Notes: generated from the sequence alone by a model not told the origin. 41,260 bases of DNA from an uncultured SAR116 cluster alpha proteobacterium (GCA_902578815.1 CACHEI010000021.1:1-41260), one strand, 5' to 3'; shown: positions 1 to 8,941, counted from the first letter of the stretch. Made by a program: numbers and translations.

Positions 1-9
1 GTCTGTTTC

Positions 10-366
10 CTAATCAAGCTTGTCTTGTGCTTCAGTAAATGCCACGACTAATGATTTGATAGTCTTTCCAGAATCTGGGTCATACCGGCATTTCATCGAC
101 TTAGTGCAAAAGCCGTTCGCGTCATTATAGGCAGCCACTAATGTTTGGTTGGCGCCTTTGTAAACACAAATTTGCTTTCCTTTATATACTTTGCGGGATG
201 CTAGTCTACACTCTGTCATACGAGGGGCTTCCAACATGCCATTCCAAACTTTTTGCATTTTTTCAAAGCCAAGGCCGAGACCACTTTTCCAATCAACGGC
301 AGACGCCGAGCTCGGAATGACAATAATTAGCATTAATGCGTAAACCACGGCAGAAATTTTTAACAT
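10..366 (-). CDS. Small secreted protein of unknown function
   Basis: This 118-residue protein starts with a clear Sec signal peptide: basic MLK, a hydrophobic stretch to about residue 20, then a small-residue cleavage region (SSASA, cut near 23/24). The mature part is about 95 residues and has four cysteines (in MTEC, QICV, GFCT and MKCR), so one or two disulfides in the periplasm are likely. The start ATG at 366 has a weak AGGT-type ribosome site. I do not recognise the family. No partner gene lies beside it, and a palindromic repeat sits about 57 bases upstream of its start. The signal peptide and even codon use make it likely real; the function is unknown. Confidence 0.7.
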   Translation of the reverse strand: MLKISAVVYALMLIIVIPSSASAVDWKSGLGLGFEKMQKVWNGMLEAPRMTECRLASRKVYKGKQICVYKGANQTLVAAYNDANGFCTKSMKCRYDPDSGKTIKSLVVAFTEAQDKLD

Positions 367-422
367 AGTTATAACCTATGAGACGTAGTGTTATCCCCCA
401 CAACTACATATTCACATTTCGG

Positions 423-457
423 GTCGCTCGGCTGGACTCAAACCGGCACCGAGCGAC
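423..457. repeat. Perfect inverted repeat (hairpin), copy 1
   Basis: The arms GTCGCTCGG (423-431) and CCGAGCGAC (449-457) are perfectly complementary over 9 bp around a 17-nt loop that contains ACTCAAACC. Nearly the same arms recur at 1904-1940 with a different loop. On the minus strand the loop reads like a tRNA T-arm (GGTTTGAGTCC), so a decayed tRNA end or attachment site is possible. Confidence 0.7.
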
Positions 458-654
458 TAGCTGTACATACCTCATCTCCGACAAATCACCATAGGGTTAA
501 TATTAAGCCTTTGCGCTGCAAAATTTGCATCGCTTTGCTAGTAGAACACAACGATCAATCGGAAAAAGAAGCTGAGCTTGCCCTCCTGCCTATGCCAAAG
601 CTTGGTTCAAGTTTTTATGCTTGATCACCACCATTTTCTCTCCGTAGCCAAAAA

Positions 655-891
655 TTAAACGGGATGCTGCTGTGCTGTTTCGAAAACTCCAACGGTGACA
701 AAAACACCACAAATTAAAATTGTGTGAAACGCACTGACGCCAAAAACCAAGATGGATCCTATCCACCACGAGAGAACAGTGCACCAAATCCACGCCAGCA
801 TTTGCATGACAAGGTGGCGTGTCGCGGTGTCTGGTATGCAAGCCGGCGGGTTGTGGCGGCTAACCATCACTAAATAATAACGCTTAATCAT
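655..891 (-). CDS. Possible small two-helix membrane protein
   Basis: The reading frame from ATG 891 gives 78 residues. A polar N-terminal third (MIKRYYLVMVSRHNPP) is followed by two hydrophobic stretches, roughly residues 30-50 and 53-70, and a short polar tail. An AAGGA ribosome site lies about 10 bases upstream of ATG 891. The open frame extends further upstream, but the extension lacks a comparable ribosome site. I do not recognise a family. The fit to a two-helix inner-membrane protein is fair, yet the sequence could be a chance frame in a decayed region. Confidence 0.4.
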   Translation of the reverse strand: MIKRYYLVMVSRHNPPACIPDTATRHLVMQMLAWIWCTVLSWWIGSILVFGVSAFHTILICGVFVTVGVFETAQQHPV

Positions 892-961
892 CGCGGTTTG
901 CCGTCCTTTTTGCATGTCTGATTGCACCGGTAGGCATTGTAAATAGGTATGAGCAACATGA

Positions 962-1219
962 ATGCCAAGTTTATCAAAACACAATTATTCTCGTTTCTCT
1001 CTGAGGCTACAACATTTTGATGTTGTTGCCGTTTACTTGAGAGAATTAAAGAGTGCAGATAAAGAACGATTCTCCGAATTTACAAATATTGAAGTCGAAG
1101 GATGAGACTTTGTCTATACACAAAGCCCGTTTTCTAGTCACATCACTCGTTCGACACCACCATCGTCCAGAGGCGGCGAAGTTTCAAAGAGGGCATTAGA
1201 ATTGTTCTCGACACATTTC
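962..1219 (+). pseudogene. Possible broken small gene
   Basis: From ATG 962 the frame runs 43 codons, stops at one TGA, and continues open for another ~40 codons in the same frame. The composition is protein-like on both sides of the stop (YLRELKSADKERFSEF before, DFVYTQSPFSSHITRS after). No family is recognised. The simplest reading is an old gene with a nonsense mutation, but a chance open frame is not excluded. Confidence 0.22.
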
Positions 1220-1818
1220 TAGACGGTTTATCAAATTGAACCGATCTACACCTATAGCAATTGCGGGCATTTGCAGTCCCATAAGACTTCCATTGCCAGA
1301 GCTCTCTTCATGGTTTAACGCATAAAATTGATGGTTTTGTATCCGTTTGGCCATCACTGAAGACAAATTTAGAGATGGGATGATGTAACCAAGAAAGCAC
1401 CCTTAACTTCATGCCCGATCGAGAGGTCATCTTCAATCCTTTTAACAGCCCCTTTCAACGAGAAAGTATTGTCCTGGGTCCCTGCCCCACGGTTTTCTCC
1501 CGTATTGAGGATAATGCCGATGATTGCTCTCAGCAGTGCCTTTTAATAAGGAGGCAAGGGTGGACACAACAGGCTTATGAACCTCACGCTAAAAACCCTC
1601 ATAGTGTGGGTCAGACGCTGTCTTACGGTTTCTAGTATGCGCCGGGGACCAACCCCAGGCTGTGACTGGTTAACTATTGATGGGCACCCCAACTTTCAAA
1701 AAAAGGCCATGGATAAAAGGGCGATGCTGGCTATTTTAGAAATAGCGAACCACGACAATGGTGGATTCGAGTAAGTTGACAAACAACACCCTTGGAGAAG
1801 TTATTAAGCAAATCAACA
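1220..1818. other. Gap with no convincing gene
   Basis: Short open frames occur (for example 1637-1774 on the plus strand, 45 codons, and 1189-1356 on the minus strand), but none has a good ribosome site, a recognisable motif or clearly coding composition. The stretch is probably decayed sequence. Confidence 0.5.
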
Positions 1819-2379
1819 TTATGGCTCGTCTTTGTGTCCAAGGGTGTAGATTTGTCGCACTTTGAATGTTTGACGAGCACAGTGGCCTCTGACATTTTCT
1901 ACCGGTCGCTCGGTTTCGGGGAGAACCGAGCCGAGTGACCCGATTAATAAAAATTCTAGGATTAGGTGAAGCTTTGACAATGCAAATTTACGCTTTTGTT
2001 GCAACGACAACCAAAAGGAAAGTTCAATAGGAAACACCACCCACAACAACAAGGTCAGCAAAACCTGATTTTCTCTCGCCTCAATAGCAAGCTGAACGCC
2101 TTTTTTATTTAACTGTTCAAAGTCAAATTCTCGCCCTGCATCTCGCAGTGCGCGCTTTGCATTGGCAAAGGTGTTGCTTATAATGATTTCAGAACCTTTT
2201 AAGATGTATTCCTCATGGAATGCCATTACGACATTAGGGTCCGACATTGCTCCCCCACCATTCCATGCACTGGCAACCTGTGCGACCCCCCTCCGCTCAA
2301 TCTCTGTTCAAGTCGCACCGTCCATGAGAATTACACGCGTATCTTGTGACCTTTTCATCAATTGATCAAATCGGTTCAT
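1819..2379 (-). pseudogene. Homocysteine S-methyltransferase remnant
   Basis: The original start is ATG 2379 with a GGGAG ribosome site. The frame encodes the typical N-terminus of the family: VILMDGAT, then an in-frame TGA at 2308-2310 where a glycine codon (GGA) is expected in the usual DGATGTE-like motif, then EIERRGV, PNVVMAFHEEYILKGSE and IISNTFANAKRAL. After about residue 105 the family match jumps to another frame (VVVGGVSY followed by a stop), which shows a frameshift. The C-terminal zinc-binding cysteine region is missing. Enzymes of this family methylate homocysteine from methyl donors such as S-methylmethionine or betaine. The gene is dead; the homology is clear from motif order. 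Confidence 0.75.
1904..1940. repeat. Inverted repeat (hairpin), copy 2
   Basis: The arms GGTCGCTCGG (1904-1913) and CCGAGTGACC (1931-1940) pair over 10 positions with one G-T, around a 17-nt loop that itself contains TCGG/CCGA. The arms match copy 1 at 423-457. It lies inside the decayed 3' part of the methyltransferase pseudogene, so it is not part of a working gene. Confidence 0.65.
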
Positions 2380-2669
2380 TTTTTTCTCCCTACTTGATAG
2401 ACTTTTAAATCTTAATTATTTATGTCGCCCAACCCTCCGACGAGTTAATGATTTTAAAGGGTCCCGTTTTGAACAACCTAATCGGTATTTGAATGTTGTT
2501 TGGATCACGACCTTGGGGCCCAAGCCACGGGCCAGCCCGAATATCAAAGGTTGGAGTGGAGCAAACGCTGTTATTTTCAATCACATAGAAACGTGGATTA
2601 AAAGGTAAACCCATAAACAAACACTCTATCAAAAAAACTACTAGTGCAAATGTTAAAGGCATCATCTTA

Positions 2670-3524
2670 ATGATATCTGCGATGTGTTGTCTTACGTTTG
2701 CAGACTTACTAATCAAGATCGCCAGTCAGACATTACCCATTGGGCAAGTGATGATTTTTCTTGGCATGGGTTCGACAATAGTTTTTTGGGCTCTCATGGG
2801 CGTCACGGGTGAGGTTATTCGATTATCGCCCTTAATTGATCCCGCAGTGGTTTTACGAAATTTTGGTGACATCATTGCCATAAATAGCATGTGCTTAGCG
2901 TTAGTCTACGTACCTATATCCACCATCGGAGCAGTGATCCAAACTGTACCATTGATGATCACTGCTGCTGCTGCAATATTTCTTGGGGAGCGAGTCGGTA
3001 TTAGGCGAAAATTAGCAATTCTAATCGGTTTTTTAGGAGCGTTGTTTATTGTCCAACCTGCTACCACTGACTTTGATATGATGACGAGTCTCGTTTTTAT
3101 TTCTGCTGTTGGCATGACTTTGCGAGATATTGGCACTAAGTTAGTACATAAGAATTTTTCGACTTTGCTTCTCTCATTTTACTCATGTTTGCTGTTTAGC
3201 GTCAGTGGCTGTGTTCTACTCTTGATTACAGGGGGAGCCAGCATGCCTGATATAAAAATGACCATAATATTTACCGCAATGATTACCCTGGGCTCATTAG
3301 GTGTGATCTTTATGACTGAGGCTGTCAGACTGGGAGATATGTCCGTTGTAAGCCCTTTCCGTTACACTCGGCTTTTGTTTTCTATGGCAGCCGGCATTCT
3401 CATTCTTGGTGAGCAAGTTAATGCAATGATGCTAGCCGGCAGCGCATTAACCATTTTGTCTGGTCTCTATATTTGGCGCAGAGAAATTTTGTTTCAGCAG
3501 TCAGCAACCCACAAATCAATCTAA
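2670..3524 (+). CDS. DMT-superfamily (EamA-type) transporter
   Basis: This is an inner-membrane metabolite transporter of the drug/metabolite superfamily, of unknown substrate. The 284 residues form about nine to ten hydrophobic helices in two EamA repeats. Family hallmarks are visible: the LTFADLLIK motif near the start, PLMITAAAAIFLGERVG in the first repeat followed by IGFLGALFIVQP, and VVSPFRYTRLLFSMAAGIL with LGEQV in the second. The frame stays open upstream and reads like the missing N-terminus (SANVKGIILMISAM). The natural start may be ATA at 2613, preceded by AAAAGG, where an ATG could have mutated. From ATG 2670 the first helix is clipped by about 19 residues. Two related genes lie at 34797 and 35825. 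Confidence 0.85.
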   Translation: MISAMCCLTFADLLIKIASQTLPIGQVMIFLGMGSTIVFWALMGVTGEVIRLSPLIDPAVVLRNFGDIIAINSMCLALVYVPISTIGAVIQTVPLMITAAAAIFLGERVGIRRKLAILIGFLGALFIVQPATTDFDMMTSLVFISAVGMTLRDIGTKLVHKNFSTLLLSFYSCLLFSVSGCVLLLITGGASMPDIKMTIIFTAMITLGSLGVIFMTEAVRLGDMSVVSPFRYTRLLFSMAAGILILGEQVNAMMLAGSALTILSGLYIWRREILFQQSATHKSI

Positions 3525-3570
3525 ACCCTGAAGTCCGTTAAGCGTGGCGCTCGAACCTGACACCTTCGAA

Positions 3571-3660
3571 CCCTAAACCTTGGTTCTAGCAAGCTTGCAG
3601 ATAAGGTTTTGATATTTGAGCATATGTGAATGAATGGTAAGCTATTGATATAGATCGATT
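3571..3660. repeat. Dispersed repeat A, copy 1 (downstream of DMT gene)
   Basis: About 90 bases, beginning with tRNA-T-arm-like TCGAACC words and then a core TTGCAGATAAGGTTTTGATA. The same series recurs at 37291-37398. Both copies lie downstream of a DMT transporter gene or remnant, which suggests they moved or were duplicated together. Confidence 0.7.
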
Positions 3661-3799
3661 TAATCACGACTGGCACTTACATTAGGGATCGAACCTTCGG
3701 CAATGGGCACCATTCCCAAAGCGTTAAGATCCATGGACTGTGGTTCAAGTGACTGTTGCCTAACGCTATACGTCCAGCATTCTTGGAGCTTTTCAAATT

Positions 3800-4393
3800 A
3801 TGTTCGCATTCGCATTTGCTGTAATCCTTTTGTTGATCACGCCAGGGCCGGGGGTGTTATCGTTGGCTGGTGTTGGTACAGCATATGGCTGGAAAACCGG
3901 TGTCCAATATTTGGGTGGATTGTGGATTGGAAACAATCTAGTTTCGTTGGCCGTCATTTCAGGACTTGCAGCTTTGTTGCTTGCGGACCCTCTCGTGCGA
4001 AATGTTCTCTTGTTTATCTCCGCCACCTATTTGCTGTTTATGGCTAGCAAGGTCGCGTTTGCAGGATCCAAAGTGGCCTTTATTCATGTGACTGCTCCGG
4101 GACTAGTCACTGGAATTACCCTACAATTAATCAATCCTAAAGCTTATTCGGTGCACACCACGCTATTTACTGGTTTTGTAATTTATTCAGAAAGTTTTGC
4201 TATTGAGACGGGAATAAAGGTCGTCCTTTCAAATCTTATTTGGGTCTTGATACACTTTTTTTGGTTATATGCTGGGGTTAAAGTCAACGAATTGGATCTT
4301 CAGGTTCGAACACAAAAAATCATCAATTTGGTGATGGCAATTTGCCTTGTCATAGTGGTAAGCCTGTCTGTCTCGTCGGTCTTATTTTATTGA
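3800..4393 (+). CDS. LysE/RhtB-family amino-acid exporter
   Basis: Proteins of this family export amino acids or their derivatives across the inner membrane. The 197 residues carry the family signature near the N-terminus (LLLITPGPGVL, about residues 9-20), a GWKTGVQYLGGLWIGN segment after the first helix, and a mid-protein LINPKAYSVHTTLF motif. The latter corresponds to the usual NPKA hallmark. About five to six hydrophobic helices are visible. The ATG at 3800 has a GGAG ribosome site 11 bases upstream, and an in-frame stop lies 12 codons before it, so the start is well bounded. A few residues of the usual first helix are short. Its 3' end runs almost directly into a recombinase remnant on the other strand. 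Confidence 0.85.
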   Translation: MFAFAFAVILLLITPGPGVLSLAGVGTAYGWKTGVQYLGGLWIGNNLVSLAVISGLAALLLADPLVRNVLLFISATYLLFMASKVAFAGSKVAFIHVTAPGLVTGITLQLINPKAYSVHTTLFTGFVIYSESFAIETGIKVVLSNLIWVLIHFFWLYAGVKVNELDLQVRTQKIINLVMAICLVIVVSLSVSSVLFY

Positions 4394-4404
4394 ATTAGCA
4401 CATC

Positions 4405-4630
4405 CATGCACGACAGTACGCTATGCCCTTTGCCATATTGGTGACCAATGCCTTCGGTCATCCACCGATGGCATCAATGATGTCGGCAGGGCATTCAATG
4501 GCACGGAGGCGGTCAAGTAAACTGTGACGGAAGGAGTGGATAACACATCCATCCAATTCCGGTTGCTTCAGCCATTTGTTCAGCGTCACACTTGCTCTCA
4601 GCGATATAGGTTTGAAAATTTTCAGGCTAT
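4405..4630 (-). pseudogene. Tyrosine-recombinase 3' remnant (copy 1)
   Basis: The minus strand encodes the catalytic C-terminus of a phage-type integrase: LNKWLKQPELDG, then CVIHSFRHSLLDRLRAIECP with the HxxR active-site pair, then ADIIDAIGG. A one-base shift then moves the frame to GIGHQYGKGHS. The N-terminal three quarters of the protein is absent. The same segment recurs at 8735-8880, 15629-15957 and 39075-39740. It is non-functional by frameshift and truncation. Confidence 0.8.
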
Positions 4631-5284
4631 CAAAGGGACAAATGCAGTATCGAAGAACCAGCCGACAAAGCCTGTAGGCTTTTCACCAATATACTAACAT
4701 CGGCAACAAACGCCGCTCACCACGACCATTTGCAATTAGATCAGGTAATTCGTTTGCCCAGCTGGGCGAATAAATTGAAAGCCTAAGTCTTGCTGTATTG
4801 TAATGGTTACCTTGCAACCCAAACTGACAACAAATCACCTATGTCGTTGACCTATCAGCTAAACCTTAAAACCATGTATAAGCGTCAAATAGCGGCTTGA
4901 TCCATAGTGGTTGCACTTGAAGGTGCTTAACCAGCGAGGTTGCAATCTAAAGTGCAACCAAAAAAGCACGTTAAAAAACGCTTTTACAAGAGCATGTTGG
5001 TCGCTTGAGGGGAGCATTATGGGTAGCCAAATCACTGCATAGTGATATCTATTTTCACGCTTTCGAGGCACTGATTTGCTAACCAATAGGATTTCCTGAT
5101 ACCCTTAACACTCAATCAAACGTCTGTTAGCTTAACTTATTACTCTCTTTCGACGTTGATAAGTGTCGATAGGCGGATTCAGCCACTGCTATTTATAAAC
5201 TCATTGTTTTTGTGATTTGGGTCTTGATGCTTATAAATCCGTCAATTTTTTACTTAAATTTTTATTTGGGTATAGCAGGCGCTT
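4631..5284. other. Gap holding dispersed repeat B copy 1
   Basis: No gene is convincing here. Minus-strand sequence next to the recombinase remnant may be further decayed integrase. At 4956-5082 lies a repeat shared with 7695-7822. The last ~120 bases are A+T-rich and probably hold the promoter of the cyclase gene. Confidence 0.5.
4956..5082. repeat. Dispersed repeat B, copy 1
   Basis: About 125 bases sharing an ordered set of words with 7695-7822: AACCAAAA, then (G/A)CTTGA(G/A)GG, then ATTATGG, AAATCACTGCA/AAATTACTGCA, and finally CACTGATTT with GCTAA. Divergence is high, so this is an old duplication. Confidence 0.55.
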
Positions 5285-7177
5285 ATGTCAGACATGGATG
5301 CTAATCGAAAAATCGCAGTGATCCTGGTTGCTGACGTAGTTGGTTACAGCAAACATATGGAGCATAATGAAAACGCTACCCTTCAAGCATATTCCGAGTG
5401 TGAGAAAATACTCAAACAATTTTTGAGTAAGAGAAATGGGTCGATTTTTAACACTGCAGGGGATTCGGTGCTCATAGAATTCACTAGTGCAGTTAACGCC
5501 GTTGGATTTGCAGTGGATTTTCAAACAAAGATGATGGAGCGGAATGAGTCGGCTAATATCCTCACTAAGTTAGAATTTCGGATCGGCATAAATATGGGTG
5601 ATGTCGTTTCCAGAGAAGGCAACCTACTAGGCGATGGGGTAAACATTGCTGCTCGCCTTGAGGCGTTGGCACAGCCAAATGGCGTCTGTATTTCAAAAAG
5701 TATTTATGACTTCGTAGCTCCAAAAACAAAACTTACCTTTAATGATCTTGGGGTTCAAAAGGTCAAACAGAACTCGTTCCATGCATATGATGTTTTGCTC
5801 GACGAGTCTCAGAGGCGCAAGATTAATTCCAAAAAAATCCGGGTCTCGAGAAAGTCCTTATCAGCGTGCATTTTTGCTTTGGTAATCTTGATAGGAGCTG
5901 GGATTTATTCAGCTGGCATTCTGGATACAAAAATCGATTCCTCTCCTAATCAAAGAGATCATAAACAATCCGACATATTAAAGGTGTTGGTGAGACCAAC
6001 CAGCTACCTATCTAGCAATGACAATCTGAGCTATTTAGCGCCAGGTTTCACAACTTATCTTGGAACAGCACTTGCTCAACACCCAGGACTAAATGTGTCT
6101 CCTGATTCAACTGCCAAGCATATCCAAACGATGAATTTGACTAATGAACAAATTAGAGCCGAACACCAAACCGATTATATTGTTGACACAACCATACAAG
6201 TTTCTGGCGCAAAAATAAGACTGTCGGTAAAAATTTCAGACCTAAGTGCAGAACAGATCGTTGCATCAGAAGCATACGAATTTCTTGAAGCAGACGTTTT
6301 CGAATATCAAGATAAAATTGCCGAACTAGCACTACAAAAAATGAGCATGATGGATCATTCATCAAGTTCCAATCGTCGAATATCAAATGACCCAATAATC
6401 TATAAAAAACACATACTGGCCCAAGCAAATATGTTGTCGTGGACTCCAGAAGGTCATCACAAGGCGATGGGATTGATAGAAGAGATACTTGAGGTCGAGC
6501 CCGAAAATATGGGTATTACGCAAATGTTAGCATGGCTACTCCAACAAAAAGTTTATTTGGGTTTATCTCGGGACCCAAATAAGGACTTATCTAAAAGCTT
6601 GAAGATTGCCGAGGTTAATTTGAAGCAACGTGACACTGGAATTATTGATGCGCTTGCTTTGGCCTCAAGTAATGAGGCTCTTCTGGGTTTGTTTGAGAAG
6701 TCATGTGCAAGGCTGCCTTTGATGAATCAGCTTCTCAATGAAAAACAATCAAAAGCTGGACCTCATGATTATGCAATGACTGCTTGGATCAATCAAAATT
6801 GTGAAAATTTTGAAGTAGCTCTGGTAGCTTACAAGAATCTTTTCAAATTATCACCGCATTACCCCGCGTGGGTTAGGTATTATTATGCTTATGCATTGTT
6901 GGCACTAAGCAATTTCGGGGAAGCAAAGCGCTACATTCAAGAAAATAAAGATTTGGATTATTCTTACTATGGCACGAATGAAATCTTACAACTCTGCTTG
7001 GTATATATTGCCCACAAACAAGAAAATTTTGAATTAGCAACACAGTATTTCTCTGAGTTCAAGGCAATGCCAAACTCAATTAGTCTAGGCTATATGGAGG
7101 GCGACTTTGCTGCCGCGCGGTCTAAAGACTTCTTCACTCATTTTAGTGATGTTTTGACAATATATGGAATGGAGTAA
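5285..7177 (+). CDS. Class III nucleotide cyclase with membrane helix and TPR-like C-terminus
   Basis: The 630-residue protein begins with a class III adenylate/guanylate cyclase domain (about 8-175). The two metal-binding aspartates are present, D17 in VADVVGYS and D60 in TAGDSVL, as are the RIGINMGDV strand and the GDGVNIAARLEALA segment with the transition-state Asn and Arg. It therefore looks catalytically competent, probably making cAMP. One transmembrane helix follows (about 190-210). The C-terminal ~400 residues, likely periplasmic, contain a segment resembling the extra domain of such cyclases and then TPR-like helical repeats. The ATG lies behind an AGG-type site. It appears to be a single-gene unit. 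Its trigger cannot be read from the sequence. Confidence 0.88.
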   Translation: MSDMDANRKIAVILVADVVGYSKHMEHNENATLQAYSECEKILKQFLSKRNGSIFNTAGDSVLIEFTSAVNAVGFAVDFQTKMMERNESANILTKLEFRIGINMGDVVSREGNLLGDGVNIAARLEALAQPNGVCISKSIYDFVAPKTKLTFNDLGVQKVKQNSFHAYDVLLDESQRRKINSKKIRVSRKSLSACIFALVILIGAGIYSAGILDTKIDSSPNQRDHKQSDILKVLVRPTSYLSSNDNLSYLAPGFTTYLGTALAQHPGLNVSPDSTAKHIQTMNLTNEQIRAEHQTDYIVDTTIQVSGAKIRLSVKISDLSAEQIVASEAYEFLEADVFEYQDKIAELALQKMSMMDHSSSSNRRISNDPIIYKKHILAQANMLSWTPEGHHKAMGLIEEILEVEPENMGITQMLAWLLQQKVYLGLSRDPNKDLSKSLKIAEVNLKQRDTGIIDALALASSNEALLGLFEKSCARLPLMNQLLNEKQSKAGPHDYAMTAWINQNCENFEVALVAYKNLFKLSPHYPAWVRYYYAYALLALSNFGEAKRYIQENKDLDYSYYGTNEILQLCLVYIAHKQENFELATQYFSEFKAMPNSISLGYMEGDFAAARSKDFFTHFSDVLTIYGME

Positions 7178-7425
7178 TCCAAACTTCCATCCTGTGGCTA
7201 GAAAGACGCTGAGATTATCCATGGTGCGCCCGCTGCCAATGATGATTCCCTGAATAACCCGCAAATGCAATTTTGAAACCATCACTTCCATGGTTGCGCT
7301 AGGCGTGCAGTCTAGCGGGAGGCAAAATATCTGACGAAAAGAACATTGAAGTTAATATGTCAAAGATTTTTTAATATAGTGTCTTAATAATAACATCGTT
7401 CTAATATGAAAAATAGGAGTTATCC

Positions 7426-7689
7426 ATGGAAACAACTGTGATTACCTTTGATATCACATCTTCATTTGAAGATTGGGCTAATGCCTATGATGATAGTCTG
7501 CCCACGCAAAAAGAATTTGGACTTGAGTCGTTATACCGAGGTCACGAAAAAGATAACCCAAACAAATGTGTCGTAATCGTTTCAGCTAGTGAGGGTGCAC
7601 TGGATGAATTTATGAAGGCAAACGCAGAAATGGTAGCAGCCTCGGGTCATATAATGGAGAGCACAGTTTTAACCACTTACCTAAGTTAA
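7426..7689 (+). CDS. DUF3764-like small protein
   Basis: This 87-residue protein has no signal peptide and no membrane helix. It has the look of the DUF3764 family: an N-terminal TVITFDITSSFEDWANAYD, a mid LYRGHEKDNPNKCVVIV strand, and a C-terminal ASGHIMEST. Such proteins are predicted to fold as small ferredoxin-like alpha/beta barrels that usually dimerise. Their function is not known. The start is well set, with AGGAG 7 bases before ATG 7426. It stands alone, and repeat B copy 2 begins immediately after its stop. Confidence 0.78.
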   Translation: METTVITFDITSSFEDWANAYDDSLPTQKEFGLESLYRGHEKDNPNKCVVIVSASEGALDEFMKANAEMVAASGHIMESTVLTTYLS

Positions 7690-7694
7690 GAAGC

Positions 7695-7822
7695 AAACCA
7701 AAATAACGCCTTTGTGAGCGCATATTGGATGACTTGAAGGGGTTATTATGGAGGGTTAAAATTACTGCAGCACGGTATCGATACAGTATCAATTTCAAGC
7801 TACAGCGACACTGATTTAGCTA
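7695..7822. repeat. Dispersed repeat B, copy 2
   Basis: Counterpart of 4956-5082, starting six bases after the stop of the DUF3764-like gene. Shared words occur in the same order with small gaps. Confidence 0.55.
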
Positions 7823-7843
7823 AGTGTATGAAATAGTAATGCT

Positions 7844-7873
7844 CTTGGGTGGAGTTTCGATGCCTGACCCAAG
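7844..7873. repeat. Inverted repeat with 16-nt loop upstream of methyltransferase gene
   Basis: The arms CTTGGGT (7844-7850) and ACCCAAG (7867-7873) are perfect, with loop GGAGTTTCGATGCCTG. A longer, less regular relative lies near 13232-13280 (TTGGGTGGA, then GTTCGATGCCTAACC). It sits 45 bases before the methyltransferase start and could act in its leader, or be one of the hairpin family scattered through the gaps. Confidence 0.6.
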
Positions 7874-7917
7874 CGTGAATTCGTGACTGAACCCAACTGT
7901 AGTTGATGGAGTTTTAC

Positions 7918-8688
7918 ATGAAGTTTGATAGTGATATAGGCAAACTGGCGCGCTTAATGGCCGAGAGCATAGCAGGAACATCAAGGCGCAATGCCATTTT
8001 AAGTGAAATGCGAATACAGCCTGGAGACACTATCATTGATGTAGGGTGCGGAGCTGGTCATCTATTGCCTCACCTAGCAAAAGCCGTTGGGGGCTCTGGC
8101 ACAATTTATGGGCTTGACCCCACCACAGACCAAATGGAGCAAGCCAAAAAGCGGTGTGAGGATTTCCAAAATATAATTTTTATCGAAGAGCATGCCGACA
8201 AAAGCGATTTGCAGGACGAAAGCTGTGACTCTGCAACCTCAACACAAGCTCTCGAGTACATACCAAATGTCGACGCTGCTCTGGACGAAATTACCCGTAT
8301 TATTAAGCCTGGCGGAGCATTCGTGAACATTTCCATTTTATGGGATCATTTTAAATTCTTTGGTGCTGACGAAAAACTAAATGACAAAGTTCATGAAGCT
8401 TTCAGAGCGCATTGCAGTCATCAAATGCTTCCAATGGAATTGCCGGGCAAACTTGCGCATCGTGGTTTTAGTATGATCAGAGATAAATCGCTCGCATATT
8501 TAATTACAAAAAGAGATGAGAATTCACCGGCTCGCTATACTGAGGCTGTCATGGCAAATTTTGCCCTTACCCAGGGTATGACCGAGGCAGAGGTGTCAGA
8601 TTGGAAGTCGCAACTGGAAGCAGCCGAGCAACAAGGGCGATTTGGTTTCACTAGCTTTCCAGTCTTGACGGTCGGTTATCTTAATTAA
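7918..8688 (+). CDS. Class I SAM-dependent methyltransferase
   Basis: The protein (256 residues from ATG 7918) has a standard Rossmann methyltransferase domain in its first ~150 residues. Motif I IIDVGCGAGHLLPHL binds SAM; GLDPTTDQMEQA ends strand 2; SATSTQALEYIPN sits at motif IV; ITRIIKPGGAFVN is the post-motif strand of ubiE/COQ5-like enzymes. The C-terminal ~100 residues are helical and probably hold the acceptor site; they do not reveal the substrate. ATG 7918 is preferred over 7903 because TGGAG lies just upstream of it. It is monocistronic, followed by a recombinase remnant on the other strand. Confidence 0.85.
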   Translation: MKFDSDIGKLARLMAESIAGTSRRNAILSEMRIQPGDTIIDVGCGAGHLLPHLAKAVGGSGTIYGLDPTTDQMEQAKKRCEDFQNIIFIEEHADKSDLQDESCDSATSTQALEYIPNVDAALDEITRIIKPGGAFVNISILWDHFKFFGADEKLNDKVHEAFRAHCSHQMLPMELPGKLAHRGFSMIRDKSLAYLITKRDENSPARYTEAVMANFALTQGMTEAEVSDWKSQLEAAEQQGRFGFTSFPVLTVGYLN

Positions 8689-8734
8689 TTTTTGACGATA
8701 CAAGTCTAAAAGGAGACAACTTTCCCATCCACCC

Positions 8735-8880
8735 ATGCATAACGGTAAGGCTATGCCCTTTGCCATATTGATGGCCGATGCCTTCGATTGTCCAACCACC
8801 AATTGCATCAATGATGTTGGCGAGGCATTAAAGGACACGGAGGCGGTCACGTAGACTATGCAGTGAGGAGAAGATGATGC
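8735..8880 (-). pseudogene. Tyrosine-recombinase 3' remnant (copy 2)
   Basis: The minus strand reads HSLRDRLRVL, a stop, then ANIIDAIGGWTIEGIGHQYG and KGHSLTVMHGW. This is the last ~45 codons of the same integrase family as at 4405, 15629 and 39075. It has an in-frame TAA where the family has GAA/GAG (RAIE), and everything upstream of the HxxR motif is lost. Confidence 0.75.
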
Positions 8881-8941
8881 ATCCATCTGGCATTAAAGCA
8901 CTCCTCCTGGCCCCGCAGCTGGTCGACAATGCAGTAGGTAG

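Noticed and set aside
423..457. Intact tRNA gene.
   Set aside because: Only a T-arm-like loop within a hairpin is present. There is no D-arm or anticodon arm, and the 5' acceptor strand joins the T-arm directly.
388..624. Plus-strand frame of 78 codons.
   Set aside because: It runs through the palindromic repeat, has no ribosome site and lacks protein-like composition.
2420..2716. Minus-strand open frame with one hydrophobic stretch (FALVVFLIECLFMGLPFN).
   Set aside because: It overlaps the true N-terminus of the DMT transporter, has no good ribosome site and matches nothing I recognise. The hydrophobic part is probably a chance reading of the leader.
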